From Diphasiastrum complanatum (taxonomy: Eukaryota; Streptophyta; Lycopodiopsida; Lycopodiales; Lycopodiaceae): 59,101 nt of DNA. This document shows positions 42,523 to 58,760 of the stretch, in pieces. The stretch covers positions 1 to 59,101 of the forward strand of contig MU833242.1 of NCBI GenBank assembly GCA_029204225.1, in the 5' to 3' direction. The translations under genes and the position numbers were made by a program. How positions within the stretch are numbered: the stretch's first letter is position 1; the number at the start of each line of letters is the position of its first letter. The notes beneath the pieces are model-generated. The model was not told where the DNA came from and did not search any database. It saw nothing but the letters and a program-made list of their open reading frames with translations.

Positions 42523-44078
42523 TGTGAGAATTGATTCCTGCAAGGACAAACGATCTTGCTACTAATTGTGCTCTACGTGGTTAGATCAATCACATCAAAG
42601 ACAGAATAATTGCTAAGTGATGAATGCAAATGACAATGGCAAAAAGCGTATGCACCACATGTTCTCGTCATTATATCACATCCTGTGTACATTTGCCAAG
42701 AAAGGGTTACTCCTCTTTTTTACATCAAGATCCTACAAAAACTGGGTCAGTAGCCCCTAAGCCTTAACGGATATCCTGTTCACATGACTCGGACTTTTAA
42801 CTATGGGGCTATGAAATGCCCATTGCAAAAAGCAAAACAAATTTCATACCATCACTATCCTCTTGTGCCATCACTTACACTCTCTATTCCCAACTGACTC
42901 CTTAAGGTGACAAACGTTGCCTCAGCAATGGTTTTTGTCATAATATTTGCTAGCATCCGTTCTGTCCGGCTTTGGACCAGATCTCTCATGAAATGATACT
43001 GTATTGCAATATGCTTGTTTCTTTTGTGGAACTCTGCATTTTTGCTCAGGAACAGGCAACCCTGATTGACGTTCATCCATGTCATCAGCCACAACAACTA
43101 GTTTGTCCATCAGGTTTTTCAGCCAAACATATTCCTTCGCAGCATGACAGACCCCCATGTATTCAGCTTCAATTGATGATAGTGTCGTTGATGCCTGTTT
43201 CTTATAGCTCGAACTCACACATCCTCCTCCTATACATATCCACATGTGGATCAATGGGTCTTTTCCACTGGTGTTCTTGCCGATTCTAATTGTTTGGTTA
43301 TGCTTTTCATCTTCTCTAGATGCACACTCAAAGGATCGCCTTCGGCCATTCTCGCATTTGCCAATTTCCGTCGCAGCAACATGATGTTGGTCACCGTCGT
43401 TCCATATGTTGTTGAGCGTGTCCCACACCTCCTTGTCCATGGTCGCATCCTGCACCTGTGTTGCTGGCATCTCTCCCAGCATCGCTCCCAATGTCAGATC
43501 ATAGCTTTTCGTTCACGCATGTCGATTCCCTGCATCGATCAAAGCCCCCTCTGCATCTACTTGCGGTTTATTCTCTGATCCCTCCACGATCTCCCACAAC
43601 ATTTTTCCCCTGAGGATCATCCTCATCTTCCACCTCTAGAGTGAATACCCCAACGCTCCTTCCAGCTTCTCTATGGTTTTAATTTCCGTGGTCTAATTTT
43701 CCATCTCTCGCACCTGCAGCTTCCTTACTTTCCTTTCATCTCTCTCAAATGCGTTTGGTCGCACGTGTGGGCCCGTAGTCTTTGTGAGAATTGATTCCTG
43801 CAAGGACAAACGATCCTGCTACCAATTGTGCTTTACGTGTTTAGATCAATCACATCAAAGACAGAATAATTGCTAAGCGATGAATGCAAACGACAATGGC
43901 AAAAAGCGTATGCACCACATGGTGTTCACATTTGCCAAGAAAGGGTTACTCCCCTTTTTCACATCAAGATCCTACAAAAACTGGGTCACTCTTCCCTAAG
44001 CCTTAACATTTAACCTCTTCACATGACTCGGACTTTTAACTATGGGGCTATGAAATGCCCATTGTAAAAAGCATAACA
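42523..44078 (-). mobile_element. Internally deleted copia element with tandem LTR/leader structure
   Basis: LTRs are 42567-42839 and 43827-44078. A primer site, TGGTAGCAGGATCG on the minus strand (about 43811-43824), lies inside the right LTR. The same primer-site and leader sequence (42523-42566) also lies outside the left LTR. That is expected if the left LTR once joined a second tandem copy whose interior is now lost. The interior is only about 990 bp and fuses gag to RNase H. Confidence 0.78.
42855..43491 (-). pseudogene. Copia gag joined to RNase H
   Basis: A 189-codon frame (42922-43491) reads MDKEVWDTLNNIWNDG from gag. After a short degraded stretch it continues as ASTTLSSIEAEYMGVCHAAK and EYVWLKNLMDKLVV from RNase H. 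An overlapping frame to 42855 gives HIAIQYHFMRDLVQ and LRSQLGIE. Protease, integrase and RT are absent. The frame is open by chance of the deletion; the protein would have no catalytic core. Confidence 0.8.
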
Positions 44079-48604
<4,526 letters not shown>

Positions 48605-48690
48605 CAGATGGCCAGCAGGTAACTCTCTTGTTTGTCATCCCTGGGGTCACGGGTTCGATTCCAAACGGATAAGACTGACCGACAAACCTA
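48605..48690 (+). mobile_element. tRNA-derived SINE-like head
   Basis: An A-box-like TGGCCAGCAGG is followed about 35 bp later by GGGTTCGATTCC, a perfect Pol III B box, with the TCATCCCTGGGGTCAC block typical of plant Au-type SINEs between them. The tail and target duplication were not resolved. Confidence 0.55.
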
Positions 48691-48811
48691 ATATACTGCC
48701 ACATTTCTAAAGGGTTTTCTTTTTAGACCCGTCTTGTGCATGCATTTTACATACAATCTTATACTAAGAGCTTTTATTTTTCTTAAATATATAATATGTA
48801 TAGGATTGGAT

Positions 48812-48890
48812 TCGAACTGGGGACCTCATGGAAAACCCATGGGCCATGAGGGCCTGCCTATCAATCAGCTCTGTATCTAGTATCAACTAG
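48812..48890 (-). mobile_element. tRNA-derived SINE-like head (opposite strand)
   Basis: On the minus strand the sequence ends in CCCAGTTCGAATCC, a perfect B box, with a weak A box (TGATTGATAGGC) about 45 bp upstream. It faces the plus-strand copy 120 bp away but has a different sequence. Confidence 0.5.
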
Positions 48891-48899
48891 TCACTTTGA

Positions 48900-50234
48900 T
48901 TAAAATTTTGTTTTTTTCTCTTCGGTATGTTTGAAGGCGAGTTTTGCCCACGTGGAGGCACCTCATTGGAGAAGAGAAAGGTCGTTCATATGCGATAATT
49001 TGTTGCGTTTTCAAAAGTCTTTGCGTTATCACCTAGAATATGTTGTATTGGCTACTCAAAAATCGTCGATATTATAACTTGGGATATTTGGTAGTGATTG
49101 GAAAACCAAGCTACCATAAAATGGTTTTTCTTATAGTTTACTATATCTTGTAGTGGTAGGGAGAGAAACCATGCTACCAAAAATGACATGCCTCTACCTC
49201 CCTCTTCGAAGTCTTAATAACACAAAGTAGGACTTTAACCCCGAGTCTAACGAGAATGTGCCACGATTTAGAAAGAGTGGTGTACAAAAAGCAAGTATAT
49301 AGTTTTTCACACACAACCTTGCAAAAAATTTGAGACTTAAGTTTGTCACACACACAAAAGACCAGCGGTAAGGTTTCATGTATGCTTTGTGGTTGACAAT
49401 ATTAACTTTTTTACTATGGGATTATTCAACATGACTTGTCTTTAGAGGTTTCGGCTCTTCAATACGTGGTAGCTGTTGAATGGTGTTGGGTGTTATTGCC
49501 CCGTGCCAGTAAGAGACGAGGCTCCCTCACCACTCCCATGGTGAGCTCCCATGGCTCACCAAGCAGAGGATGTCTCAACTTGTAACACGCATGAAAGCAA
49601 ATCTTGTCCATGTGAAGATACCTCATTCGCGAAAAGTAAGTTTGCTGTGTGTGTGTGGAATATGTTCTTTAAAATGACTTTTTACGTTTTGGCGGCATGG
49701 AGAGAAGCAATGCTTAGAAAAAAATAGCTCGCCGCTATTGGCTAAGCATTCCTATTTTTGTTTTGCAATTTTCTTCCCAGCTCTATTTTCTCGGTAGCAC
49801 CCTCCCTCCCAGCCGGCCCTAGGTGCTACCTAAAGCATAGATTCTTTCTATAGCCCAAGAATCTAGGGTTTGAGAAAATATGAGAGAGAGAGAGAGACAG
49901 AGAGAATTTATGTTCTTATGCTATGCTTTAGGAGGATCTTCAGGATATTATTGCCCGATTTTTTCACCATGTCAACAGAAAATTTTCAATGGAATTTCAG
50001 TATACCATATTTAAGATTCAGGAGCTTTATGGCTGCAAAATTTAGCAAACACGTGCAGATATGGTGTTAATTCCTCTGCAATGTAGGAAAAACGTGCAGA
50101 AATGGTGTTAATTCCTCTGCAAAGCTGCCCTTTCTGTCAGGATTTAACTGGGTTGAGATGGAAAATTATATAGATGTGCTTGTTTGAATCTTTCTTTGCT
50201 GGTTTTTGTGAAGTGTTGAATGTGGAATGAGATT
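48900..50234. other. Region upstream of the RKF3-like gene
   Basis: No other gene. A short GA run (about 49880-49906) and a roughly 39-bp tandem duplication 'cgtgcaga(a/t)atggtgttaattcctctgcaa' (50051-50122) lie in the probable promoter or 5' leader. Confidence 0.45.
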
Positions 50235-50332
50235 GGGTTGAATCGGTTGGGGTTGTGTGAAGATGGACATGAGCTGAGATTATGGGTTGAATCGGTTGGG
50301 GTTCTGTGAAGATGGACATGGCGTCATGGGTT
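50235..50332 (+). repeat. 49-bp tandem duplication across the RKF3-like start region
   Basis: Units begin at 50235 and 50284. The shared part, 'gggttgaatcggttgggg' through 'gaagatggacatg', differs at one base. The second unit contains the true start. Confidence 0.92.
50263..50277 (+). promoter_or_regulatory. uORF created by the start-region duplication
   Basis: ATG GAC ATG AGC TGA has the same 'gaagATGGac' context as the real start 49 bp downstream, so ribosomes should see two equivalent start sites. Confidence 0.6.
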
Positions 50333-52207
50333 GATCTTCGCCTCATTGTGTTTTTCTTCCTGAAAAGGAGATGTCAATTGGCAATGGCAACAGTGGTCTT
50401 TGTAATACGGCTCCTGTCCTGCAATGGACAGAGATTTGTGATTGAAAGTGTGTCCTCCTGTCCATTGAACCTATCTGTCTTGAACACTTATCCTTATGTA
50501 GCGCAGCAGGCAACGCTGCAGGGGAATCAAAAGGCACAATGCGCCGGCATTCATGGAGGTCTGAATCTGCTGGTGGCAGTTTATGTACAGAAAACAGGGA
50601 ATTTTTTACTGCCTCCAGACGCTGCTGCATCCTGCATACAATCCCTAGACACTCAGCTAAAATCTGAGGGTTCTAACATTAGCATGACAAGCGTTTGTGG
50701 TATAGGTTCGGCTGTTTTGGAGCAAGGATCTACACTCTGCCCAAACTTTGATAATGTTTCAGATTTCATAAGAACCATACCAGCAGGCCTCTTGGGGAAT
50801 GTGAACTCCTCCTGTGCAATTGGTCTGGATAGTTCTGCCTCCTGCAGTGGTTGCACTGCAGCAGTTGCAAAGTCTGTTATTTACAACACCAGTGCACCAT
50901 GCCTGGATTACCCCAACATCTATGCCGCAGGAGTAGCAAACAAGGCTGGTCCACTAGATCAAAATACTGTCAGTTGCCTGTTTTTTGCTAGCTTCTTGGA
51001 TTCCAACGAACATCTGCCCACTTATGCCATCGTCTTAGTTGCAGTGACGGGAGGCCTACTGCTGTGCAGCCTTTTAGCAATCCTCGTTTACTTCTTGCGC
51101 AGAAAATTGGCCACCGAAAAACGTAGAGCATTCATTGCAAGGAGTCTGGCCAACAGCTCTGGGCCATCGATTCGACCTAATGCCAGCCTTGTCCGCTTTG
51201 AGATGGATGAAATAAAGGAAGCCACAAAGAATTTTTCTAGGTTTAACATTATAGGGACTGGAGGATTTGGCAATGTGTACAAAGGAATTCTTAAAGATGG
51301 CACTGAGATTGCAGTCAAGAGGTTTAAGAACTGCTCCCCTTCTGGTGATCCAGAGTTTGTCCACGAAGTGGAAATGATCAGCAGCGTTCGACATAAAAAT
51401 CTACTTCCCTTGGTGGGTTGGTGTGTAGGGAGTAGTCCATTGGAGGGCCACCAGAGGATCATTGTCTTTGAGTACATGCCCAACGGTAGTCTGCAGGATC
51501 ATATTTCTGGAAAGTTTCGCTCCACCCTAGATTTACCCACAAGACAGAAAATTGCAATAGGAACTGCTAGAGGGATTGCATACCTACACAATGGGGCACA
51601 ACCTGCCATCATCCACAGGGACATCAAGCCCAGCAACATCCTTCTTGATGCTAAATTTCATGCTCGTGTCTCCGATTTCGGTCTTGCCCGCTTTGCTCCA
51701 GAGGGAGTGACACATATGACCACAGGAGTGGCTGGAACGCGCGGATATGTTGCTCCTGAGTATTTTATGTACAGGCAGCTTACTGACAAGAGTGATGTGT
51801 ATAGTTTTGGCATAGTTCTATTAGAGCTTCTTACAGGTAGAAGCACTCTCGTTTCAGCTCCAGCAGAATACGCACAGCCTGTTCCACTTTCTGACTGGGT
51901 AAACTTGATGCTGAAGGCCGGCAAACTAACTGAGATACTGGATCAGTCCATCCAAATTTCAGGAGTGGAAGAGGTAGTGGAAAGGTACATTATAGTCGGC
52001 CTTTTGTGTTCCCACACACAAGTATCTTGTCGACCAAGCATGGCTCAAGCCTTAAAGATGCTAGAGGAGGACATTTCTCTTCCAGTTCCTCCGGATAGGC
52101 CAATTCCTTTGACACTGGAGGCCAGTGAGATTGAACAGCTGGCTAGTAGCTCCAGTAATGTTTCTAGCAAGGGTCACGATAAGCCTTTGAGTCCTGATGG
52201 AGGCTGA
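50312..52207 (+). CDS. RKF3: RKF3-like receptor protein kinase (631 aa, intronless)
   Basis: A single-pass plasma-membrane Ser/Thr kinase. The N-terminus has a hydrophobic leader; Met25 (50384, MATVVFVIRLL) is an alternative start closer to a normal signal peptide. The ectodomain (about 40-236) has ten Cys in the CPLNLSV...C...CSGC pattern of the RKF3/At1g11050 group. The membrane segment is about 239-262, followed by RRK. Kinase: Gly-loop GTGGFG (315-320), Lys336 in AVKRF, HRDIKPSN (435-442, RD type), DFG (455-457), APE (481-483). RFKNCS, EGHQRIIV, LCSHTQ and RPIPL are shared with RKF3. All catalytic residues are present. The ligand is unknown, and paralogue assignment within the group is less certain than the family. 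Confidence 0.92.
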   Translation: MDMASWVDLRLIVFFFLKRRCQLAMATVVFVIRLLSCNGQRFVIESVSSCPLNLSVLNTYPYVAQQATLQGNQKAQCAGIHGGLNLLVAVYVQKTGNFLLPPDAAASCIQSLDTQLKSEGSNISMTSVCGIGSAVLEQGSTLCPNFDNVSDFIRTIPAGLLGNVNSSCAIGLDSSASCSGCTAAVAKSVIYNTSAPCLDYPNIYAAGVANKAGPLDQNTVSCLFFASFLDSNEHLPTYAIVLVAVTGGLLLCSLLAILVYFLRRKLATEKRRAFIARSLANSSGPSIRPNASLVRFEMDEIKEATKNFSRFNIIGTGGFGNVYKGILKDGTEIAVKRFKNCSPSGDPEFVHEVEMISSVRHKNLLPLVGWCVGSSPLEGHQRIIVFEYMPNGSLQDHISGKFRSTLDLPTRQKIAIGTARGIAYLHNGAQPAIIHRDIKPSNILLDAKFHARVSDFGLARFAPEGVTHMTTGVAGTRGYVAPEYFMYRQLTDKSDVYSFGIVLLELLTGRSTLVSAPAEYAQPVPLSDWVNLMLKAGKLTEILDQSIQISGVEEVVERYIIVGLLCSHTQVSCRPSMAQALKMLEEDISLPVPPDRPIPLTLEASEIEQLASSSSNVSSKGHDKPLSPDGG

Positions 52208-52888
52208 TGTTGTTGATGCTTGGATTTTTGCACAAACCAAAAATTTCTACACTATTGTTTGTTTCACCATTCTGTACCACTAGCTGATCTAGCTTCAGCC
52301 AATCATTGACTAAAAATCCTTTCAGAAAAATTTGATCCTTTGGTGTATGCTCATCTTTTGATGTATTTTGCCTGATGGATCTCCACATTGTTTTCTTCTG
52401 TATTATACTAAAATGGAAAAGGGAAGCAGCTGCCGCTTCTGCTTGAGAAGCATGAGAATGAGACAGAAGTATTAGCGTTATTGAACTGATTCTTAGCACA
52501 CCTCAAAGACGAGATGTGGTCCAAGGTTTGCTGCTGATCATATACGTGAATTGTGTTTCCTCAAAGCTCGTGGCTTGAATCTGCGAGGAAACTGTAAGTT
52601 TCATACCTGTTCCACATAGTTACTGAATTGTGTAGCTCAAGTCAATAATAAGTCAGGCATCTAGAGTTGCTGAAAATACAGGGGAGCATATGTATGAGTC
52701 CTTTTTTGACTCGAAACAAAGTTATTGAGAAAATTCTGTGCCCTTTCATTGGCTTGAAGTCTGTTAGACTTATATTTGTTTCAGTCCCTTTAACTTTAAC
52801 TCTTTAACTTGCTTTGAGTATTTTTAAAATGGTTTTAATTATCTTCTTAGGAGAAAACTTATCGGTGTGATGATATCTTTTCCTACTG
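52208..52888 (+). other. Probable 3' UTR and downstream of the RKF3-like gene
   Basis: No coding potential; no unambiguous polyadenylation signal chosen. Confidence 0.45.
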
Positions 52889-53030
52889 CTTTATGGCCTT
52901 TCCCAGTAATGTTGAGAGTGCATATGGGTATGTGTCCTGTTGAACCATATACTTGGTTTCTTTATGGCCTTTCCCAGTAATGTTGAGAGTGCATATGTGT
53001 ATGTGTCCTGCTGAACCATATACTTGGTTT
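52889..53030 (+). repeat. 71-bp tandem duplication
   Basis: Units 52889-52959 and 52960-53030 (starting ctttatggcctttcccag) differ at about two bases. Confidence 0.92.
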
Positions 53031-54914
53031 CTTTTTATCAATGCAATGTCATAAGGGTGTGAACTCTATGTAGAATGCATATAGAAAAGCTGCAGCATGC
53101 TTCCCACTCCAATGAATATGTTCTCTAGAGCTAGGAGACTAATTGCTTGTGATATTTTTAGTATATTTTGTAAATGAATCCTTTTTTTTTGTGATCTTTG
53201 AATACCATCCATTTCCTTCCAACTCTTGTTTGCAACTTAACGGTTCTTGATGATGGTTTGAATATCTTGCATTTTTTTCTCTCTAATCTCATTCTTGTCG
53301 ATTGCCATTACTTCTTGATCAACACTGGGCCGACCCAAAAGAATCCGGTTGTTTAAAATCTTGGATACGTCTGGGTACTGAAGCTACAGAAGTGATGCTT
53401 GTTGGCCAATATTTTCTTTTTTGTGCCGACATTTGGTATGGATATTCAGCTCTGTTTTAATGTTATGTATTTTCTGTTCTAAGCATGTAGTTAACCTCAA
53501 TTCAACTGGTTTGGATATTTTGCAATCTCACAAAGGGGTACATTTCTATGACTTAGCTGACAACTAACTCTCCAAGGAGTTTCAGTCCGAGTACTGAGGA
53601 GCTGTATGTTGTCAACAACCTATCTGCAGCTGATGGAATTTTCTACTAGTCAAAATTTCTTGCTTTTTGACTCGTAGCTGAGGTTTTAGCCTGATCAGAA
53701 GCCAGATACAACTTGTATCAGGAAGTGGAGAAAATCTAACAAGCACAAATCCTAATAATATAAATTCAAAACAGCCTTTTTTCAAGTAGATATTATCCAT
53801 ATAAATCTAGAATATATACAGGCTGTACCGTGTTGTTGAAGTCGGTACAGAGGGCTGTTTAGCTCACAGGCACGTACAACTCGATCACACATCATGTAAT
53901 AGAAATTTAGCAATAGAGCTTAGATGTTATCTGCTCAAATAGATTTGCAGGTGCCAATCCGTAGCATGGCAGCAGGTTTAGGAGGAAAGTAGAGCTTAAT
54001 GGAATCTTGAAACCCTAGAAAAAATGTGTGAAGTCCCTGTCATAATCATGTTAGATGAATAAGCACAAAAAACCAAGTTGCAGGAAGCTTGTTTTGGGCT
54101 TATTTTTTCTCTCTTATAGTGGTGACTTTGCCCACCACTTATGCATTTTAGTTAGGTCTTGACTGAATTGATGAAATGTAAGCTTTCCTGATTTTTTTAG
54201 GAAATGGGGATCTATGGATTGGCTTTGCTCTTTAATGATGGACTCCAATGTCACTCCATCATGAACGAGTCTGCCCTTCCCCTTCATAGAATCAAATAGA
54301 AATTCAGTACGATGGCTTGGATTAGAGTACTTAGTACAACATGCGTGCCTACTAATAATGGCTCAGTAAAGTGCTTTTATGTTTATAAATCATGACTTAG
54401 TAACAATCTGCACTCAATAATTGATTTTTATTCTCCTAGGAACCTAGTCTTCAAAATCTGAGTCAGCACTTATATCATAAATTGCTATTTTTCCATGTCT
54501 ATTTCATTTCGTATCTCTGGCTCACAATCAAAGCCATGCAAGCACTGCTTGTATTCTTCTCTATGTTGATGATCTTCCTATTACATCATTAATTTTGGTA
54601 CTTATCATAGTTGCAGCCAATGGCCAATTTTTTTTTTTCGCTTCTTGGAATTTTTTTTGGACGTGAAATTTTATATACTACTGTGTTTATCCCACTTACG
54701 ACAAGTATCAAAACATACTGCACAGCCAAAATAATATCTCGATTAGAGTTGTCAGTCTCCAAGGTATGTTCACGTGCTGGCTACTTGTATGTCAAATGGG
54801 GATGGCAAGAGTTGAAAGCTGGGAAGCAAGCCATGGTTCCTGTGAAAGGGGTGCAAGTTGTCCATAGTGCTACAAGGAAGAGTCTAAAGCACGGGTAGGC
54901 TTACGATCGGGTTG
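53031..54914. other. Unassigned intergenic sequence
   Basis: No recognised coding motif, repeat boundary or RNA gene. Confidence 0.45.
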
Positions 54915-55400
54915 GTTGGCAGTGACGAGTCAATGTGCTGCCTACAATAGGTGTAAGCATGGTTGCTACCTCGCTAGTTCGGACTTGTAATTGACTGCAC
55001 AAAGGTTGATGAGTCAATGTGCTTCTCAATGTATTGATGGAGAGTGTAAGCATGGTTAATGCTCAGTAGGGTGCGGATTATACATACCTCATGGGCTTGG
55101 CCAGCTACGGAGCTAACGAGTCAATGTCAGAACCAATGCAAAGCAAGAGTGGTTATGGGACTCTGGGACACGAGTGGTAATGGGACACTTTGATCCTAAA
55201 ACTGTGTGAGATGTAAGCAAGGTTAGTATTTTGGTGAGCTTTTGGATGCCGATTGTTCGATTGTCTAGTATGGGGAATGCTGAGTCAATGCGCTTTCCAT
55301 GTCTAGTGCAAGGTTGATGTAAGCACGGGCCTGCCTTCCTACCAGTGCAGGTTGTTTCCCAAAGTGGACGAGCCTATTTGTCAATGTGCATCTTAGCACG
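54915..55400 (+). repeat. Diverged tandem-like repeat ('gagtcaatgtgc ... gtaagcatgg')
   Basis: The motif 'gagtcaatg(t/c)gct', followed 20-60 bp later by 'gtaagca(t/a/c)gg', occurs near 54926, 55011, 55282 and, partly, 55118 and 55380. Spacing is irregular (85-160 bp). It looks like an old minisatellite or retroelement UTR. Confidence 0.4.
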
Positions 55401-57371
55401 AGTGGAAGTACATACTTGTTATCATGAGTACGTGGTCTTGGGTCGGTTTCATGAATTTTGTGGTGCGCAGCTAGTCAAAGATCCTTGGCAAGACTATCTC
55501 AAGGGGGAACCTTGCCTTTGTTACATGTTAGTAAGCTCGCTTGAATGTCTCCATGGTGGGTCTTATTACACATGCTCTGCTTGGTTTAAATGATTGCTTG
55601 TGATTCAAGAAGGCGTTAAGCTCGAGAAGAAACTATTCATTTGGAGGCTGATACCATCAAAACGAAGAGGATTACAAAGTCCGTGGGGTGGATTCACAGT
55701 TAAGTACTCTCACAACTAAAGCTGGAAAGGGCAATTTCAAGGAAGATCTTCTTTGGAGCAGTTGGTCTTCATTGGGAGGCTACATTCGAAACTAAAACTC
55801 ATTGAACGTGGGTGATATTCTTTAGTTGGGTTTTTTCCTCAAAAAGGGAAGGCTAGCATCTTCTTCAGAGACTCGTAGCAAGTTAGACCAAAGCATGAAT
55901 TCTAGCAAGATGGAAAACAAGATGTTGAAATAGCTTTTGTACAAGAATTTCACTCTAAGTCCAATCAATTGATTTTAGAAGTCGGTAGGGGGGACATAAC
56001 ACTCTCTTCCCTTGGTGCAAAGTAAGGAGGACAATTGATTTTTTGGAGGCAAATTCAAGATGTATACTCCTACGAGTAGATTGGTGAACTTTGGATCTAA
56101 AATGTTGAGTTATTGTAACTGTGAAAAGAGAAGGCTCTTGTTATGGGATCTCATGCCATGGCTGTTGGCTCTCATCCTACATTTGGCAGAGTTGTCAATT
56201 ATGGTTTGGATTTCAACACGTTTTTGTGGATCGGTAATGATAAGGAGACATAATGAGTATGCTGACTTATGTTAAGTGTAAAACAGAGTTGAGCAATGAA
56301 GGAACCATGAAATTGTGAGTGTTGGGGCATTTCATGAGCCCATTCAGTTAGTTGTCCGAGTAGCGTGAAAGGTTAGTTGAGTGGAGGCAGTCGTGGTACT
56401 TAGGTGCGTGGCTGAAGAAACATTGAGTTTCTACTTTAAAGCCTTAGTATTTTTCCTTGTATTTTGGACTGCTGCATATTTTAATTAGTTTTTGCAAGGT
56501 TTGCATATTTGAACTGTTTTTGCACAGTTCGCGTTTTTCGCATTTTTCGTATTTTTTATGAAAGGCGACAGTAGGTCTAAAATGACCCAGGATTTTGTTT
56601 TAACCAACCTTCGTGTTTTTTGACTTTTTTGCCACGTACTCAGAAGGCCAACACTTCAGGTCATGTCGACACTTCAGAGTGTCCATATCCAAGGCAGGGT
56701 GACGACGAAGTATCTGACCTCAGATACTCAGACGTGAAGTTTTTCAAACCACGACCCACCGTCGCCATGCAACGTTAACATAAACGTACTTAAATGAAGG
56801 CTTAGCTTAAACTTAACTAATCAATCTTGTAATCTAATCCAGCATGATATATGTATTGGATCAGAGAGAGAGATATACAGATGTAGAGAATCCTGAACGT
56901 AGCACTCAGTGAGGCGCGTATCAAGGAAGAGATACAGTTCTAGCAGTAGCTAGTTCCATGTGTGAGAAGAGAACATCTCTCTCATGTCGACGCGCTGATC
57001 TGGGAAACAGACAATGCTCAAGAAAAAACTTTATTGTGCACTCGATTCTGATAATATAGATGAGTACATCTTCTCTGCTTAGTGTGCAATCTATGAATGT
57101 TGTGATGCTTGTTCAATTTTATCAGTAGATATACTTACGCTGTCATTAGACATTATCTGCTGTTCATAAACTCATCGTCAGATTAGCAGTTGCTATCTGC
57201 TTGTTTGGAGGATGACCGATTGCGGCTTGAGGCAGTAGTCTTAACCGATAATCGGCTTCATCGGAGCTTCAACCGGAATCAATTCGAGCCCGCTATATTA
57301 CCAATAGTGGTTCCAGGGCAACCCGATTGCTCCAGCCTTGTCGGTGCTTTCCAGTTTTAGAATTCCATTAG
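55401..57371 (+). other. Unassigned, then probable 5' LTR/leader of the copia at right
   Basis: From about 56640 the sequence is a candidate LTR. It would end at CA (57366-57367), four bases before the primer site; its left edge is not determinable because no second LTR is in the window. 56490-56560 has repeated 'ttttgca..gtt(t/c)gc' and 'tttttcg' motifs. Confidence 0.35.
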
Positions 57372-57417
57372 TGGTATCAAAGCCTTAAGGCTTAATCAGA
57401 GCCTCGTCACTGAGACT

Positions 57418-58053
57418 ATGACATCCATTCACAACATCCGATCAAAGCTATGCACAATACTTGAAGTAGACGGATCAAGCTTTCTTGCTTGGAAAGTGAA
57501 GACATCGCTAATCCTAAGAGGAGAAGCGTTATGGCCATGGGTGGATGGCACCGAAGAGATGCCAACCAACACAGGCAAAGATCTTCGAGAATGGAAAGAG
57601 AAGAACGACAAAGCAATAGTTGTCATCTCCTCTTCCATCAAAGATAACATTACCCTTGACCTCACATCAATCTCTAATGCTAGAGAGATGTGGGATACAC
57701 TCATTAGTAGATTTCAGACCAAGTCACAAAATCAGATAATGCATCTAGAAGATCAGCTTACCTATCTAAGATGGGACGACAAAGATCTCACCAGTTTCAT
57801 CAGAAAGATGAAAAACTTGTTCCTATTACTACACAATGCTAGAGGAGAACATGCAGTCTCACAAGAGAAGCAGCTCAGTTACCTGCTACGTTCCTTACCA
57901 CGATCGTTCCAGACAAACCGGACATTGTTGGCTAAGGATCCTACTGTGACCTTCAACAAAGCAGTCATCGACATCAAAGAAGAAGTTGAAGCCAAAGATC
58001 ACTACGACGACAAGAACGAGTCTGATCAAGCTCTCTACAACAACAGAGACTAG
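57418..58053 (+). pseudogene. Copia Gag
   Basis: 211 codons from ATG. FLAWKVKTSLILRGEALWPW, ISNAREMWDTLISRF and LEDQLTYLRWDDKDLTSFIR are the UBN2-type gag signature. The zinc knuckle that should follow is ruined by stops just after 58053. The frame itself is uninterrupted, but without downstream functions it is a relic. Confidence 0.85.
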
Positions 58054-58359
58054 TCGAAGAAGAAGGCTCAACCTAAGAGGGAGTCGACAAGGAAATCAGA
58101 TCACAACCAGCAGAAGCAGGGAATCCAAGAAGGCAGATCGAAAAGAAGGAACATGCAGCAAGGCAACGACAAGAAGACATGAGACAGATGCAGACGTGAC
58201 GGCAACACAATGGACAAATGCTAGTCTGATGGAGGAAGAACATAACTCTCATGAAAGTTGCAAGATCAAAGGTGGTCTACTCAAAGGCATCAAGATTGCT
58301 ATGGGCTGAGGCAGTAGCTACAACCGCCTACCTGTAGAACATGACAGACAAATCAAGCG

Positions 58360-58563
58360 TTGCTCACACTACCCCCACATGAGGTATGGTGGAGAAGCAA
58401 GCCTAATCTAGCTCATGTTCGGATCTTCGGATGTGTAGCATATGCACACATATCAGATAAGAAGAGGAAGAAGCTGGACGAAAAGGTGGAACAAGAATTC
58501 TTTGTTGGCTATGAATACATTCTGCATACTACAGAGTATATATGCCGCCAAACGAATGAGTAA
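58360..58563 (+). pseudogene. Copia integrase C-terminal fragment
   Basis: LPPHEVWWRSKPNLAHVRIF and GCVAYAHISDKKRKKLDEK, then EFFVGYE, the conserved tail of copia integrase. It is broken by a stop at the end, with the continuation in another frame. Confidence 0.82.
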
Positions 58564-58760
58564 AGTTTGTCAGAAACGTCAGATTTGACGAGACAAGAAC
58601 AATGGTTGAAGAAGATCAATTAGCTATGAAGTTCTCAACAAACAGTAACTATGAACCTACCCACATCGACAGAGGAGTGGACTTTGAGCATCCAGATGAA
58701 GATACTCAAATTCCCAGCTGAGTTTGAACGATAGTTCAGACAACGAGGGATTTGGTAGTG

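Larger units (their letters stand above)
57372..58760 (+). mobile_element. Copia element remnant
   Basis: The primer site TGGTATCAAAGCC is at 57372-57384, followed by gag. After gag the sequence jumps to the integrase C-terminus (58360-58530), skipping protease and the integrase core. A further weak stretch to about 58760 reads NVRFDETRTMVEEDQLAM and EPTHIDRGVDFEHPDEDTQ, the variable linker before RT. RT and RNase H are not in the window. Confidence 0.82.

Noticed and set aside
51074-51924. Minus-strand ORFs of 88-131 codons
   Set aside because: Antisense shadows of the receptor-kinase coding region.
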